The notes below the pieces were generated by a model that was given only the letters and a program-made list of their open reading frames with translations, did not search any database and was not told the DNA's origin. Of a stretch of DNA of 64,000 nucleotides, positions 26,595-38,760 are shown in pieces (positions within the stretch are counted from its first letter, which is position 1; every line of letters starts with the position of its first letter). Location: contig BRKX01000009.1 in assembly GCA_026008535.1 (NCBI GenBank), positions 64,639,720 through 64,703,719 of the forward strand, given 5' to 3'. This DNA comes from Perilla frutescens (lineage: Eukaryota; Streptophyta; Magnoliopsida; Lamiales; Lamiaceae). A program made the position numbers and the translations under genes.

Positions 26595-27221
26595 TGGACG
26601 GAAATGCCCCTTCTGTATTTTGATTGATGGGTGGATGGTGGTGGAGAGGGGGGCGTCGTGTGCTGGGGGTATAATCGTCAGTTGACAGAAAAATTGTAAA
26701 ATTTGTGATTGGTGATTATTATTATTTATTTGGAAATAATTGGATTTGGATTGGGCGACAAATATTCAGGGTGTTCGAGTGTTGGGGGGTTATTATTGTA
26801 ATTGGATTAGTGTTGTCAGTTTTTTTTTTCTTTCTTTTTTTTAATATTATCATAAAATTATTCAAAGGAATAAACAAAAAAAAAAGTGATATTGTTTGTG
26901 GATTACTTTATTTGGAGTAATTATTGTTTGGTGTTGAACTTATATCTTGTGTCAGTTGTCATTGAACTGGCTAATTTGTCTTGATTTTGTTATGTTTTTC
27001 TGCACTTTTGACTGATGCTTTTAACTTTTATTTAGTTTTTTAGCTTCTTTTGGTTTGTCACATGATTAGATTAATATTGTACTTGATGACTCTGGATTTG
27101 GCCATGAGTTTGTATTCAGATTTTAACTTTTTAATTAGGAGATTGTTGTAAAATTTCAGGTGATTCAATAATGGGTGAGTTATTGAAAGATTTAACTCAT
27201 TCATTTAACTCATTCATGTAA
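26595..27221. other. 3' UTR and flank of CYP710A
   Basis: AT-rich with T-runs and no gene. Contains a short direct repeat TTTAACTCATTCA near 27190-27215. Confidence 0.6.
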
Positions 27222-27686
27222 GTTTCAATTTTTGGTCCCGTTAGAACAGGGTTAAAATATTTTGTCTTAAAAATTCTTCTTTTTTTTTTTGTCTCAAATG
27301 ATATTTTTTCGACAATTTTGACCACATAAGATATTTTTCTGACAATTTTAGTCATATAAGATATATTTCCGACAATTTCAATCCCAAACTAACTTAGATC
27401 TTTAGTGCGCTATACAACATAAATTGATTTCAAATAGAATGACAGAATGTCTTGAATTTTGGAATGAATGTTATTTGTTTTCATACGTATGAGACACATG
27501 TCAAGATTCACCGTTAGTTTGAGACTAAAGTTGTCGGAGAAATATCTTATGGGACTAAAATTGTCGGAAAAATATCTTATGAGACCAAAATTGTTGAAAA
27601 ATACCATTTGAGACAAAAAAAAGTAACTTTTGAGAACTGAAAGTGTTTTGACCCTATTCTAATGGGACCAAAAGTGAAATTTACTC
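27222..27686. mobile_element. Long-TIR (foldback-like) MITE
   Basis: The two halves form an imperfect inverted repeat of about 190 bp. The left part reads TTTTTGGTCCCGTTAGAACAG and the right part, inverted, CTTTTGGTCCCATTAGAATAG. Each arm contains several repeats of a GACAATTTTGnCC...ATAAGATATTTTTC-like unit. I could not find a target duplication, so borders are approximate. Confidence 0.7.
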
Positions 27687-27717
27687 TATATTTTAAGTCA
27701 AACTATCTTAAAACATA

Positions 27718-27967
27718 CTCCATCCGTCCCATTTTGATAGGCTTATTTTTCTTTTTGGTATGTCCTCATATATAAGCATGTTTCTAAATATATTTAGCTA
27801 ATTACTAATATATACCCCTATTTAATATGTCCACCTTAGTCATTAATTCAATGTCAAATAAATAAATAGAGGCATATTATAAAGTTTCTTGATTAATTGT
27901 ATTTTCCAATCCATTTCTTAATTCTGTAAAAACTCTCAATCAATCTATCAAAATATGACAGAGGAAG
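27718..27967. mobile_element. Stowaway-type MITE, 250 bp
   Basis: Begins CTCCATCCGTCCCATTTTGA and ends inverted ...ATATGACAGAGGAAG, flanked by TA on both sides. First of three copies within 1.75 kb. Confidence 0.9.
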
Positions 27968-28030
27968 TACTAATTACTAGTTAGGAGTGATTGCAAACAA
28001 TAAATATTTATGTATGTATGTACGCCTGTA

Positions 28031-28282
28031 CGCCCTCCGTCCCATTTTGATAGGCTGATTGGAGTTTTTCGCGGAGATTAAGAAAACTATTGGGAAAGAC
28101 AGTCAATCAAGAAATTTCCTAATATGGCACTATTTAATTCTTTGATATTTAATTAATGGCTAATTTGAACATATTAAATAGGGGTATATATTAGTAAATT
28201 AGCTAAATATATATAGAAACATGCATATATATCGGGACATACAAAAAAGAAAAACAGATCTATCCAAATGGGACGAGAGGAG
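28031..28282. mobile_element. Stowaway-type MITE, opposite orientation
   Basis: Begins CGCCCTCCGTCCCATTTTGA and ends ...AATGGGACGAGAGGAG, with TA flanks. The internal sequence is the reverse complement of the copy at 27718. Confidence 0.9.
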
Positions 28283-29214
28283 TATACTGTAGTATACAAT
28301 ATTTGAAGGAAAGCGATGTGTGATGTTTGTTATTTATTTAGATTTGGATAAAGGGAAACAAATCCAACTCATAATTATGGAGTGATCTGTCAACTATTTT
28401 AAGAGTCATTTGTCGTCACATATGACATTCAATGATCAACCTATGCTACCAAACTTTGAGCTTAATATTAGATTATTAGTTAATTAAATGATGTCAATAT
28501 TATATTTATATAGCAAAATGCATAAATTAATTCCTCATTGACAACAATTTGATTCATACTAATTAAAAACTCATCACATTTTAATTTTTCAATGCTATGG
28601 AAATCATTTAGTACCTACTCAAATTGTCTTTGCAAATTTGTGGCTAAATACACTTCTTAAATATAGTCCCATTACAATCATTGCAATCATGATGATGATA
28701 ACTAGTCTATGTTATACAATCATGCAACTATAGTTATCTAGCTCGATTAATATACGAGCTTCGCATCTTTATATATATAAAAAAAGAATGATCCTGAAAA
28801 TAGCAATCGTAGATTTTTATTATTTGATTTTATATCAAATTCATCCCTACTTTAATCATTTGATTTATTCGATTAATATATTTTTCTTCGTATTTATATC
28901 TTATTGTTTAATCATGTTTTTACAATGCTGATCATCATGTCTTATTATCATATCGTTTAATTTAAATCATGTTATTAAATCTAGCAAAGCTTTTAAAATT
29001 TTATTATCATATCGTTTAATTTAAGCTTAGAGCTACTCGAGCTCAAGATCTTAAATTTTAATAAAATTTTTATTATCATATCGTTTAATTTAAGCTTAGA
29101 GCCACTCGGCTCGATTAAATTTTATTAAAATTTTAAAATCTAAATTTTAAAAATGGCTCAATTGACTTGTCAAGTCGAGTAGCTCTAAGCTTTAATTTAA
29201 CATAGACTCTCTTC

Positions 29215-29458
29215 GTTCTATTTTGATGGGCTGGTTAAGAGTTTTTACGGGAATTAAGAAAATGATTTGGATAGACAATTAATCAAGAAACTTCCTAATA
29301 TGCCCCTATTTATTTATTTGACATTGAATTAATGTCTAATGTGGACATATTAAATAGGTGCATATATTAGTAAATTAGCTACGTATATGTAGAAACATGC
29401 ATATATATCGGGACATACCAAAAAGGAAAACAAGCCTATCAAAATGAGACGGAGGAAG
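29215..29458. mobile_element. Stowaway-type MITE, decayed left end
   Basis: Begins GACTCTCTTCGTTCTATTTT and ends ...AAAATGAGACGGAGGAAG, with TA flanks. Same orientation as the copy at 28031. Just upstream (28940-29105) the motif ATTATCATATCGTTTAATTTAA occurs three times. Confidence 0.87.
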
Positions 29459-29512
29459 TATATAGTATTGCTAAGCTCAACGTGCAATTAGTGCTTAAGT
29501 GAGTTTGAGTTT

Positions 29513-30110
29513 GCGCTACAAGAAAATGCATAAATAATGACGGAATCAAAGATGGAATAATATCCGTCTCTACTAAAGACGGAATTGGAGACATAAATTA
29601 TCTATAAATAGCGAAGGAATGGAGACCGAAACTTTTGTATCGAATACATAATCATACTACCAAAACTGGTGACGGTTTATGTCAGTCTCTAATTTTAGAG
29701 ACGGAATTGACACCGAAATTTATGTATTCAATACTTAATTCTGATACCAAAACTAGCGACGGTTTATGTTGGTCTCTAATTTTAGAGACGGAATTGACAT
29801 CAAAATTTTTATATCCAATACTAAATTATGCTACCAAAACTAGAGACAGTTTATGTCGGTCTCTAATTTTAGAGACGGAAGTGAAATAGAAATTTCCGTC
29901 ACCACTAAACTGGCGACCACTTCTCTGGACTCAAACTAACGACGGATAAATTCATCTCCAGTCTGTCTCTAAATATTAACGAATGAAATACATCCATCGC
30001 TACTGATTTAATGACCACATTATTAGAGATGGATTTGTTCCGTCGTTAATCATAGTTAGACACGAAAGAAATCATATTAGAAACGGGATCATCCGTCGCT
30101 ATTTGATTCA
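29513..30110. mobile_element. CACTA-like terminal fragment with subterminal repeats
   Basis: The motif CGCTACAAGAAAATG at 29514 is close to the plant CACTA terminus CACTACAAGAAAA. It is followed by many short GACGG/CCGTC words in both orientations, as in CACTA subterminal regions. An 84-bp direct repeat occurs three times at about 29640-29890 (core TCTCTAATTTTAGAGACGGA). I do not find the opposite terminus in the window, so the element looks truncated and non-autonomous. The 84-codon frame at 29635-29889 merely reads the 84-bp repeat as three 28-residue units. Confidence 0.6.
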
Positions 30111-30277
30111 ACTAATTTCAAATTGAATTCATGTATTGAAGAATTCGATTTCAAATAATTCACGAGCCGACACAACTTAGTTACACCTTCTTCAACCCTT
30201 GAAATAATAGCAATAAATAATAAAGATCATATCACATAAGGCCAAACTCACATTATAATTAAGTGAATATTTATATC

Positions 30278-30677
30278 GGGGTATTATCAGATTTTAGCCC
30301 GACTTTTTAAGTAATTTACAAAAATGTCCTGATTTATAAATAAAAATTTAATATCTCACCTTTTGAATATACAACAAATCTAGCCTAAAATTAACTTTCA
30401 GGCTTCTAGTTGCTGGCGTGTATCTTTTTGCCCAGATTTTTTAATGACGTGTAAAATATTTGTGCCACCTCAATTGATCAAATAAAATAAAAATAAAATT
30501 ATATTTCACTCCACACCGACTATTCCCGCTACACGTCAGAAACTAAAAGCTCGAAAATTAATATTAGGCTAGATTTATTATATATTCAAAAGGTTAGGTA
30601 TAAAATTATTATTTATAAAAGATCAGAACATTTTTGTGAATTACCTGAAATATTTGACTAAAATTTGATAATACCCC
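30278..30677. mobile_element. MITE with about 140-bp TIRs and 10-bp TSD
   Basis: The left end GGGGTATTATCAGATTTTAG pairs with the inverted right end GGGGTATTATCAAATTTTAG. Similarity continues for about 140 bp on each side. TATTTATATC is duplicated exactly at 30268-30277 and 30678-30687. The 9-10 bp TSD suggests Mutator-like mobilisation (inference). Confidence 0.9.
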
Positions 30678-30785
30678 TATTTATATCTGGCCATATACTT
30701 ATCAGATAAGTTCTTCGATTGGACCAAATTCATGACAAATCAGTATACAATGAGGAGTGACCAATCTAAAACTAGTAGGCATAAT

Positions 30786-30861
30786 TAATTTAAACAAAAT
30801 CTATATCTTCAATATTAATTAATTTAAACAAAATCTATATCTTCAATATTAATTAATGCAA
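30786..30861 (+). repeat. Perfect 38-bp tandem duplication
   Basis: The unit beginning TTTAAACAAAATCTATATCT and ending TTCAATATTAATTAA occurs twice back to back. The copies look identical, so the duplication is recent. Confidence 0.9.
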
Positions 30862-31493
30862 CCCCTTTTTTATAGGCTTGCAAAGTTGTTGTAATGGCAT
30901 AAATGATTTGGGAAAATCAAGATTATTGCATATTGTTGCCAATTGCAGTTTTCACTTTGTTGCAGGTCTGAAACTCCAATGAATTGTTTGTAATAAAAAT
31001 TGATAATATTACAGCTAATTAATTAAATTTTCTCCTTCCCAAGAACAGTTGAACCCCAACAAAATTTTGCTGTTTGACAACGACTATGTTCCCACGTGAA
31101 CATGCACATTTATTGGTTTCGTAAAATAAGTGAATAAATTTATAAATTACTAAATATAAACATATAATAATACGAGAAAACTGAAAATGACATTAAAATG
31201 AAAAGAAAATAAAAAATAAAGGCTTTGTTTTATACACGAAAAAACCGAAAAAGAAATGACAGTATGTAGTCGAAGGTTTATGGGTTGTGGCTGTCGCTTT
31301 AATTAATTGACCAAAAGAAATATCCTTAGATTATAATAATTGTAGCCCATTCTTGTTAGTTTAGTTGGTGGAACGAACGATTTCATGATTAAAATATTAT
31401 GAGATAACTAGTTGAGATCACGTCATAATTTCGTTTTGTAAGCCTTATTATTCCATCCGTCTCATTTATATAGATTTTTTTTAATGTTCCAAT

Positions 31494-32534
31494 GGAAAAA
31501 ATGATCATTTTGGTACCCTATGTTTGACCTATTATCACTTTTGGTATCTTACGTATTGTTTCAGCCAAAATGATACATTAACCATAGCTATTTTAACCAT
31601 TTTGGTCATGATTGCATGTGATAGCAGGTTTATAGGTTATTAGGTCATTTTTATAAATTATATATTTTAATTTATTTCAAAATATATTTAATTTGTTTAT
31701 AATTTTTTTTACATTATAATTTTATTTAAAATTTAAAATTGTAGATTTTCTAAAAATTATATAATTTTATTTTAAAATTTATATGATTTAATTTTCTAAT
31801 AAATATTTAATTTAATTTTAAAAAAATTATATAATTTTAATTTGTTAAAAAAATATATAACATTATTTTTTAAAAATGTATATTTTTAATTTTTAATTCT
31901 AAAAACACATATTTTTTTATTTTTAAAAATAACTTTTAAATAAGTTTTCTAAAATTTCAATTTTTGTCCCTCAACTTTAAGAAATCATACAAATAACTCA
32001 TATGACCTATAAATCTGCTATTCTAGGTAATTGGGAACAAAATAGCTAAGATATATATTGTCACTTAGATAAAATCCTCTAGTCCACTTTTCATGTCCCA
32101 CTATGGTGTCCCACTATAAAATTTAATATTTTAAAAATGTTTATTAAAAAAATAAATTTTATTATAGTATTACAAATCATAATCAGCATTTATTGCTATA
32201 AATTAAAATTTTTAAAAATCATATACCCTACTTTTGGAATAATCAACCATATTAATCAAGTATATTTACTAAAAAATAAGAAATAAATATTAAAAAATAA
32301 ATATAAACCCTAATTGGATGGAATAAACCCTAAATAATAATCATAAAATTAAACTAAGCCATAACAAATTGAAATTGAAGAAAAAAATTGATGAAAATCG
32401 AATAAAAATCAAAGTGGGACACCAAGTGGGATAGAGAAAAGTGGGATAAAGGATTTCATTTGTCACTTTGGCCAAAACAATACATAAGGTATCAAAATTG
32501 ATAAGAGACGGGTACTAAAATGGTCATTTTCCCA
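31494..32534. mobile_element. Long-TIR element nested in the Stowaway copy
   Basis: The inverted ends GGAAAAAATGATCATTTTGG and TGGGAAAATGACCATTTTAG continue as arms of about 190 bp. Both arms contain a conserved ATAGC(A)GGTTTATAGGT block. Flanking 9-mers TGTTCCAAT and GGTTTCAAT match at 7 of 9. The right arm is itself interrupted by the MITE at 32067-32459. Confidence 0.78.
32067..32459. mobile_element. MITE of family M1, innermost layer of the nest
   Basis: The TIRs are about 45 bp long: AAAATCCTCTAGTCCACTTTT against inverted GAAATCCTTTATCCCACTTTT, then a shared TGGTGTCCCACT. The exact 9-bp duplication TTGTCACTT lies at 32058-32066 and 32460-32468. Sister copy at 22797-23174. Confidence 0.9.
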
Positions 32535-33428
32535 GGTTTCAATATATATGATGGTTTTTATATATATTTAATTCGTCTATTAATATATGTCCTTATTTAA
32601 TATGTTACATTAAGTATTAATTCAATATCAAGAAGATAAATACGGGCATATTAGGAAGTTAACTTATTGAATTATCTTTCCTACCAATTTTCTCAATCCC
32701 CGTGAAAAATACATTCAGCATTTATGAATGAGACGGATGGTAATATTATTTGTTTATATCTGTATTTAATCATATATGATAATTATAATGATGATGGCAT
32801 TACTAATATTCCAACAAAGATGGAAACTACTATTTCAAATTAAAGACATCAACTACGGCACAAGCATTTAAATTTCTTAAGTTAAAGAGTTCAAATCACA
32901 TTTCAACGTTTGATAATCCAATTTTTTCCTTTTCTTGCAGCAAAAATTAATTCAAGGTTTTGATGCTTGACTAATCATGAAAGATGAAGACTGGTAATCA
33001 AATTTCAGAAATTTCAAAGTAGAAATCCATATTAATTTTTCCACCATGATTACTTCGAGGAATATATGTCCTAAATTTATATTCAATGAAAAATAATGGG
33101 ACATTGGCAATTATATATTATAGTGAAATCCACATGTCAAATTATGTGTTAACCGAAAAAATTATATAATTAAGAAGTGTATATGAGACTAAGAATTTAC
33201 ATTTAAATTTAAACATGGCTAACTAATCTTGGGTGATCCATAATGAAATAGTATTGTGCAGAAAAAAATTGTTATAATTGCAAAAAAAAAAAAGTTTATT
33301 TAAATTATAAATTTGTATTGGTTTTGATACATATTTTTTATTCGGATGGATATTGTTTATTTATTCTAATTAATTCTTAATTTATACCCTACCCTATATC
33401 AATTGTGATTAACAGTCGTTATTTATAT

Positions 33429-33758
33429 GGTTATTTGGTTTAAATATCACGAACTATACATGATTTCTGATTTTCATACGAACTTTAAAATGGTGCCTCT
33501 ACAACACGAACTTACATTTTTTTTTTTGCAATTACAACATCAAATGAATTTGTAGGTGTATGCATGAGCATCACACTTGTACAAATGGATACTACATCAA
33601 TTTTAATTGACTGAAATTCAAAATCATGTTATAATTGCAAAAATAAAAATAAAAATAAAAATAAAAATAAAATTTTATGTTGTAAGTATAACATTTTAAA
33701 GTTCGTGGTAAAAATCAAAATTCATATATAATTTGCGATATTTAAATCAATTAACCCC
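33429..33758. mobile_element. MITE with long TIRs and 10-bp TSD
   Basis: The left arm GGTTATTTGGTTTAAATATC pairs with the inverted right arm GGGGTTAATTGATTTAAATA. Both arms include CGAACTTTAAAATG. TTATTTATAT is exactly duplicated at 33419-33428 and 33759-33768. The interior has an (AAAAT)n run near 33640. Confidence 0.88.
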
Positions 33759-33768
33759 TTATTTATAT

Positions 33769-34509
33769 TAATCTATTAATCTCCATTTTTTTTATATAAA
33801 ATATAGAGAGAATACGTAATTTCAGTGAAGTTAATGTTGGTTTTGAGGACCTTCACATTATTTAATGGGTAAGAGGAATCCTTGACAAAAGATGGATTTA
33901 TTTCATCCTAAAATTATTAGGAAAAACACGAGTTTCATCGACTAGAACACCATGATGTGGCTATTTTTACTCTTTAATACTTACATTTCGATTATTATTA
34001 TTTTTATCACAGATTTTTACTTGATCATCTGAACCCGATCGATCGTAACCCCCTTTGACGATCTTCAACTTCACAGTTTTCTTTTGTATTGTTTGTTAGA
34101 TGATACATAGGTGCCCGAACTCCGAGCAATTTGATTGTAAATTTTTGCCTCTACAAATTAACATTATATGTCTCAACAAATAAATTCGAAAACACGAAGT
34201 AGTCGGTCGCTCCGTCATGCATCAGCATCCCCCACTCCCTGACCAAAATAATAATAATCTTGAATCCGTCACTAGTTTTACTCAAACTGTATTTAGAATC
34301 TCTCATTCAATAGTGATATATATCTAACACGCACCGGATAAATCATTAACCCTAACTCCCTCCCTTACTAATAAACATAGATGGATCGGAATACTTCAAT
34401 CTAAACATCCTATTAATATTCCTCTAAAATAAGTAAGATATGGATCTGCAAAACTTCAATTTATATTATTTTCAAACAAACATTTTCGAAACCTCTAGAT
34501 ATTACCCAC
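33769..34509. other. Intergenic DNA, nothing recognised
   Basis: No gene, RNA or TIR element found before the retrotransposon target site. Confidence 0.55.
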
Positions 34510-34514
34510 TATAG

Positions 34515-35030
34515 TGTTATAACTAGCTGAACAAAATAATGTAACAACGTAATAACGATAACAATTGAAGATAAAAAATCAATAGTTTGAAATATATAAT
34601 CGGAATAGAGGAAACCCGAGGCCTGTGAGAACACAGTTTCCTTAAACCAAATTCGCCCCGTACGAGCGTTTGATTCCCAAGATACAACGGATAAACCAGA
34701 GCTTTCTCTGGCGAACTGAACTCTATGCTCGAACTTGATCAACTTTGGAATACAAACTTCAAGACACGAACTAGAACTCGAGCTTGCTCAAAAAGAGAGC
34801 AGAGAACTAGAGAAAAGGAGAAAAAGAGAATGATTTTTGTTGGTGTGTTTACAAGTGAGGCTTGAGCACCCTTTTTATAGCCTCCAAAAGAAGATTCTTA
34901 AGTGTTCTACCATTAAAACACAATTTGTAACCTCCAAAAGTTGAAAGATTGCCATTAGGGCAAACCTTTGGTATCTAAGGTTTTGGAAAAATCTAGAATA
35001 AATTTCCCTCACAAATTATATTTTCCAACA
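34515..35030 (-). repeat. 3' LTR of the copia element
   Basis: On the minus strand it starts TGTTGGAAAA and ends CTAGTTATAACA (TG...CA with TGTT/AACA inverted tips). It differs from the 5' LTR by about 11 substitutions, mostly transitions, and one A in a homopolymer. Confidence 0.97.
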
Positions 35031-35045
35031 ATCCCTCACATGAGG
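35031..35045 (-). promoter_or_regulatory. Polypurine tract next to the 3' LTR
   Basis: On the minus strand, CATGTGAGGGAT directly abuts the LTR start TGTTGG. This is the position of the plus-strand primer in LTR retrotransposons. Confidence 0.6.
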
Positions 35046-35564
35046 GAAATCGACGAAGAATATGATCAAGTTCAGCAGTTGAATCCGGCATAGGATAGGT
35101 AGGTGTAACCCTTTGAACATTTTCTTATAAAATATATCGACTTTACTGGCTCTCAGTAGACGCGATGTCCTTGAACTGGTCTGCTGGTTGTGTAAATGAT
35201 GATATACCTTACACAGGATTCTCCCTAACATATTTCAGTTCTCATTATTATGTTCATTCATGGCCCTGAACATACGCCTGGTTCTGTGAGAGGGTTTAAG
35301 AATTGAGCCTCACACAATTCCCTTCGAAGCGGCCCCACTTCTCTCTTACATAGGTGATTCTTTTAAATAGCCCGTACTATCTCGCTCGACTCATCGACGC
35401 GTAAGAATCATTAAAAACCAAATGCTTAACCTTCTTCATTCGGGTATCACTTATTAAGGGATAACAACCCCCCACAATGATCATATGAGTCTTTTTACAA
35501 TTAGGTTGTCCCATTAAACCTAGATCTTGGGATCTCCAGTCAACTAGGTTGGGTTTCCATTGTA

Positions 35565-38500
35565 TCAACTCTTTTCTAGAGGCTTTAGACCCATTCCTCT
35601 GGTCGATTTTGCAACTAACTCCCTGTTTAACCCTTTGGTTAACGGATCCGCCAAGTTATCTTTTGACTTCACATAGTCAATAGATATAACACCAGTTGAG
35701 AGTAGTTGTCTAATGGTATTGTGTCTTCGACGTATATGTCTAGACTTACCATTATACATATGGCTATGTGCCCTGCCAATCGCAGATTGACTATCACAAT
35801 GTAGACAGATTGCAGACACTGACTTCTGCCAACTTGGAATATCTTCTAAGAAATAAAGTAGCCACTCAGCTTCTTCACCACTCTTGTCCAACGCTATGAA
35901 CTCAGATTCCATGGTAGATCTAGCTATAACAGCTTGCTTAGAAGATTTCCATGATATGGCTGCACCTCCCAAAGTGAATAAATATCCACTTGTGGACTTA
36001 GAATCCTTCATATCAGATATCCAGTTAGCATCACAATAGCCTTCAACAACTGCTGGATATGTCCCGTAGTGCAATCCATAATCACGAGTGTATCTCAAGT
36101 ATCTAAGTAGTCTCACTATACCTTTCCAGTGTGCATCAGCTGGATTACTAGTATATCTACTTAATTTGCTTACTGCATAGGCAATGTATGGACGTGTAAA
36201 CTCATTAAATACATCAGACTTCCTATGACTCTCGAATATTCCACTTGAGAAACACTTGCACCTTATTTTTCGATAGATGTTGACTAGTGTCTATCGGGGT
36301 TCTAGCAATACTAGAGTCATTCTTGTTAAATTTCTCAAGAATTTTGTCCACGTAATGTGACTGACTTAGCACAATCCCTTGTGATGTTCGAATGATTTTC
36401 ATTCCAAGTATCACATCTGCTAGACCCATGTCTTTCATGTCAAATTTTGAATTCAACATCTCTTTTGTAGAATTAATCATTTTATCATTACTCCCAACAA
36501 TAAGCATGTCATCTACGTAAAGACATAGAATTACAAATCCACTTTTCGTTTCTTTAACGTAGACACATTTATCACACTAATTAATTTTGAATCCACACCC
36601 CATCATGGAATTATCAAATTTCTCATGCCATTGCTTTGGTGCTTGTTTCAAGCCATACAAAGACTTCACCAATTTGCAAACCTTATTCTCTTGCCCGGGA
36701 GCAGAGAATCCTTCAGGTTGCTCCATATAGATCTCTTCTTCCAAATCACCATTTAGAAAAGCGGTCTTTACATCCATCTGATGTATTTCAAGATTTCTCA
36801 AAGCTGCAAAAGCAATAACCATCCTAATGGATGTTATCCTCGTTACTGGGGAATATGTGTCAAAGTAGTCAAGACCTTCTTTCTGTCTGTAACCTTTAAT
36901 TACAAGTCTAGCCTTGTACTTATCAACAGTTCCATCAGCTTTCATTTTCCTTTTGAAAATCCACTTATAGCCTAAAGGTTTACTTCCCGGAGGAAGATCC
37001 ACTAGCTCCCAAGTGTGATTTTGCAAAATGGAATCAATTTCACTTTGAATTGCCTCTTTCCATAGAGGACCGTCCGAAGAATTCATTGCTTCAGAAAAAC
37101 TTTGAGGTTCACTTTCAACCATGTAGGTTAAAAAGTCTGGACCATAGGATTTTCCGATCCTAGCTCTTTTGCTTCTTCGTGGTTCTACCACCTCTTCGTA
37201 ATGTTGTTGTTCTTCCACTGCTTCCAAAGTCCGTTTAATGGAAGTAGATTCCATTTCAATCTTTCGTGGAAACACATGTTCGAAGAATGAGGCATTTCTC
37301 GATTCAATTATCGTGTTTTTGTGTGTGTCTTCAACTTTAGATTCATGCACAAGAAACCGATAAGCACTACTGTTATGTGCATAACCGATAAATATGCAAT
37401 CAACAGTTTTCGGTCCAATCTTCACCTTTTTTGGTGCAGGTATCGCTACCTTGGCAAGACACCCCCACACTCGCAAGTATTTATAGGATGGTGGTCTTCC
37501 ATGCCATAACTCATATGGGCTTTTGTCTAACTTCTTGCGGGGTACCTTATTTAAAAGGTAGTTGGCCGTCAAGACAGCTTCTCCCCACATGTTCTGAGGT
37601 AATCCAGAACTCAATAGCAACGCATTCATCATTTCTTTCAATGTTCTATTTTTTCGTTCTGCAGTACCGTTTTGTTGCGGTGAATAAGGTGCAGTGGTCT
37701 CGTGCCTTATTCCATTTTTAGCACAGAAATTGGAAAAAGGTGATTTATACTCACCTCCTCTGTCACTTCGTAATACATTAATCTTTTTACTTAGTTGATT
37801 CTCAACTTCAGTTTTATAGAGAACAAATTTCTCTATTGCTTCATCTTTACTTTTGAGAAGATACACATAGCAGAATTTAGTGCAATCATCTACAAAAGTA
37901 ATGAAATACTTATTTCCATCTTGTGTGGGAAAAACCTTTAAATCACACACATCTGTGTGAATTAGGTCAAGTGGTTCACTATTTCTTTCTATAGTTTGGA
38001 AGGATAACCGAGTTAACTTGGCTTCAACACAAGTTTCACATTTGTGTGTTGAGTCAATATGGAGCATAGGTATGCTTTTCATACTCATTAACCTGCGCAA
38101 GGTATTAAAGTTGACATGTCCTAGTCTACCATGCCACATTATGGAAGACTCAAGCATATAAACGGAAGAGTAGTTCACTTTATTATTCATGGCTGACTTA
38201 ACAGTCATTACATTGAGCTTAAAAAGCCCGTTACATTTATAACCCTTTCCGACAAACACTCCATTCTTGGTCAAAATGACCTTATCAGACTCAAAGACAA
38301 TGCGAAAGCCATGCTTTCTTAATAATGAGCCAGACATAAGATTCTTACGAATCTCTGGAGCATACAACACATTGTTGAGAGTCAGCTCCTTTCCTGAGGT
38401 CATCTTCAAAACCACCTTTCCAAGGCCTTTCACATCGGATGTAGCAGAGTTCCCCATGAAGAGTTTCTCGACATCCACTTGTTCATCAAGAGAACTGAAC

Positions 38501-38760
38501 AACTCCTTGTTTGAACACACATGCCGGGTAGCACCCGTATCAACCCACCATTTCTGGGGGTTTGAACCAACAAGATTTACCTCGGAGATCACTGCAGCCA
38601 GATGCATCTCTTCAACATCTATGGAGAGATTTTCCACCATATGTGCTTCTTGGCTCTTCTTCGGCTTTGTACAGTCGAAAGCCCTGTGACCATGCTTGTC
38701 ACAGTTGAAGCATTTCCCATTGAACTTCTTCTTGAAGTTCTCCTTCTTCGGTCCTAACAT
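35565..38760 (-). pseudogene. Broken copia pol (protease, integrase, RT, RNase H)
   Basis: Frame 1 (38760-36577) begins with a CCHC knuckle (CFNCDKHGHRAFDC, residues 17-30) and a protease DTG at residues 74-76. The HHCC integrase finger (HGRLGHVNF...CETC), the integrase core with LIHTDVCD and NGTAERKNRTL, and the first half of RT (MDVKTAFLNGDL) follow. TAG at 36577-36579 interrupts RT. The same frame resumes downstream with the catalytic LYVDDMLIVG and runs to 36223. A single missing base near 36260 shifts the rest into another frame, where RNase H (36116-35565; YCDANWISD, CDSQSAI, NLADPLTKGL) is intact to the stop. Domain integrity otherwise is high, fitting a young, recently disabled copy. 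Confidence 0.93.

Larger units (their letters stand above)
31451..32740. mobile_element. Stowaway-type MITE split by a nested insertion
   Basis: Outer ends are TTCCATCCGTCTCATTTATA and inverted ...GAATGAGACGGATGG, with TA on both sides. The two Stowaway pieces (31451-31493 and 32535-32740) are separated by the 1,041-bp element 31494-32534. Confidence 0.8.

Noticed and set aside
29635..29889. 84-residue protein with three 28-residue repeats
   Set aside because: The repeat is a DNA-level 84-bp subterminal repeat of a CACTA-like element with no start context or promoter.
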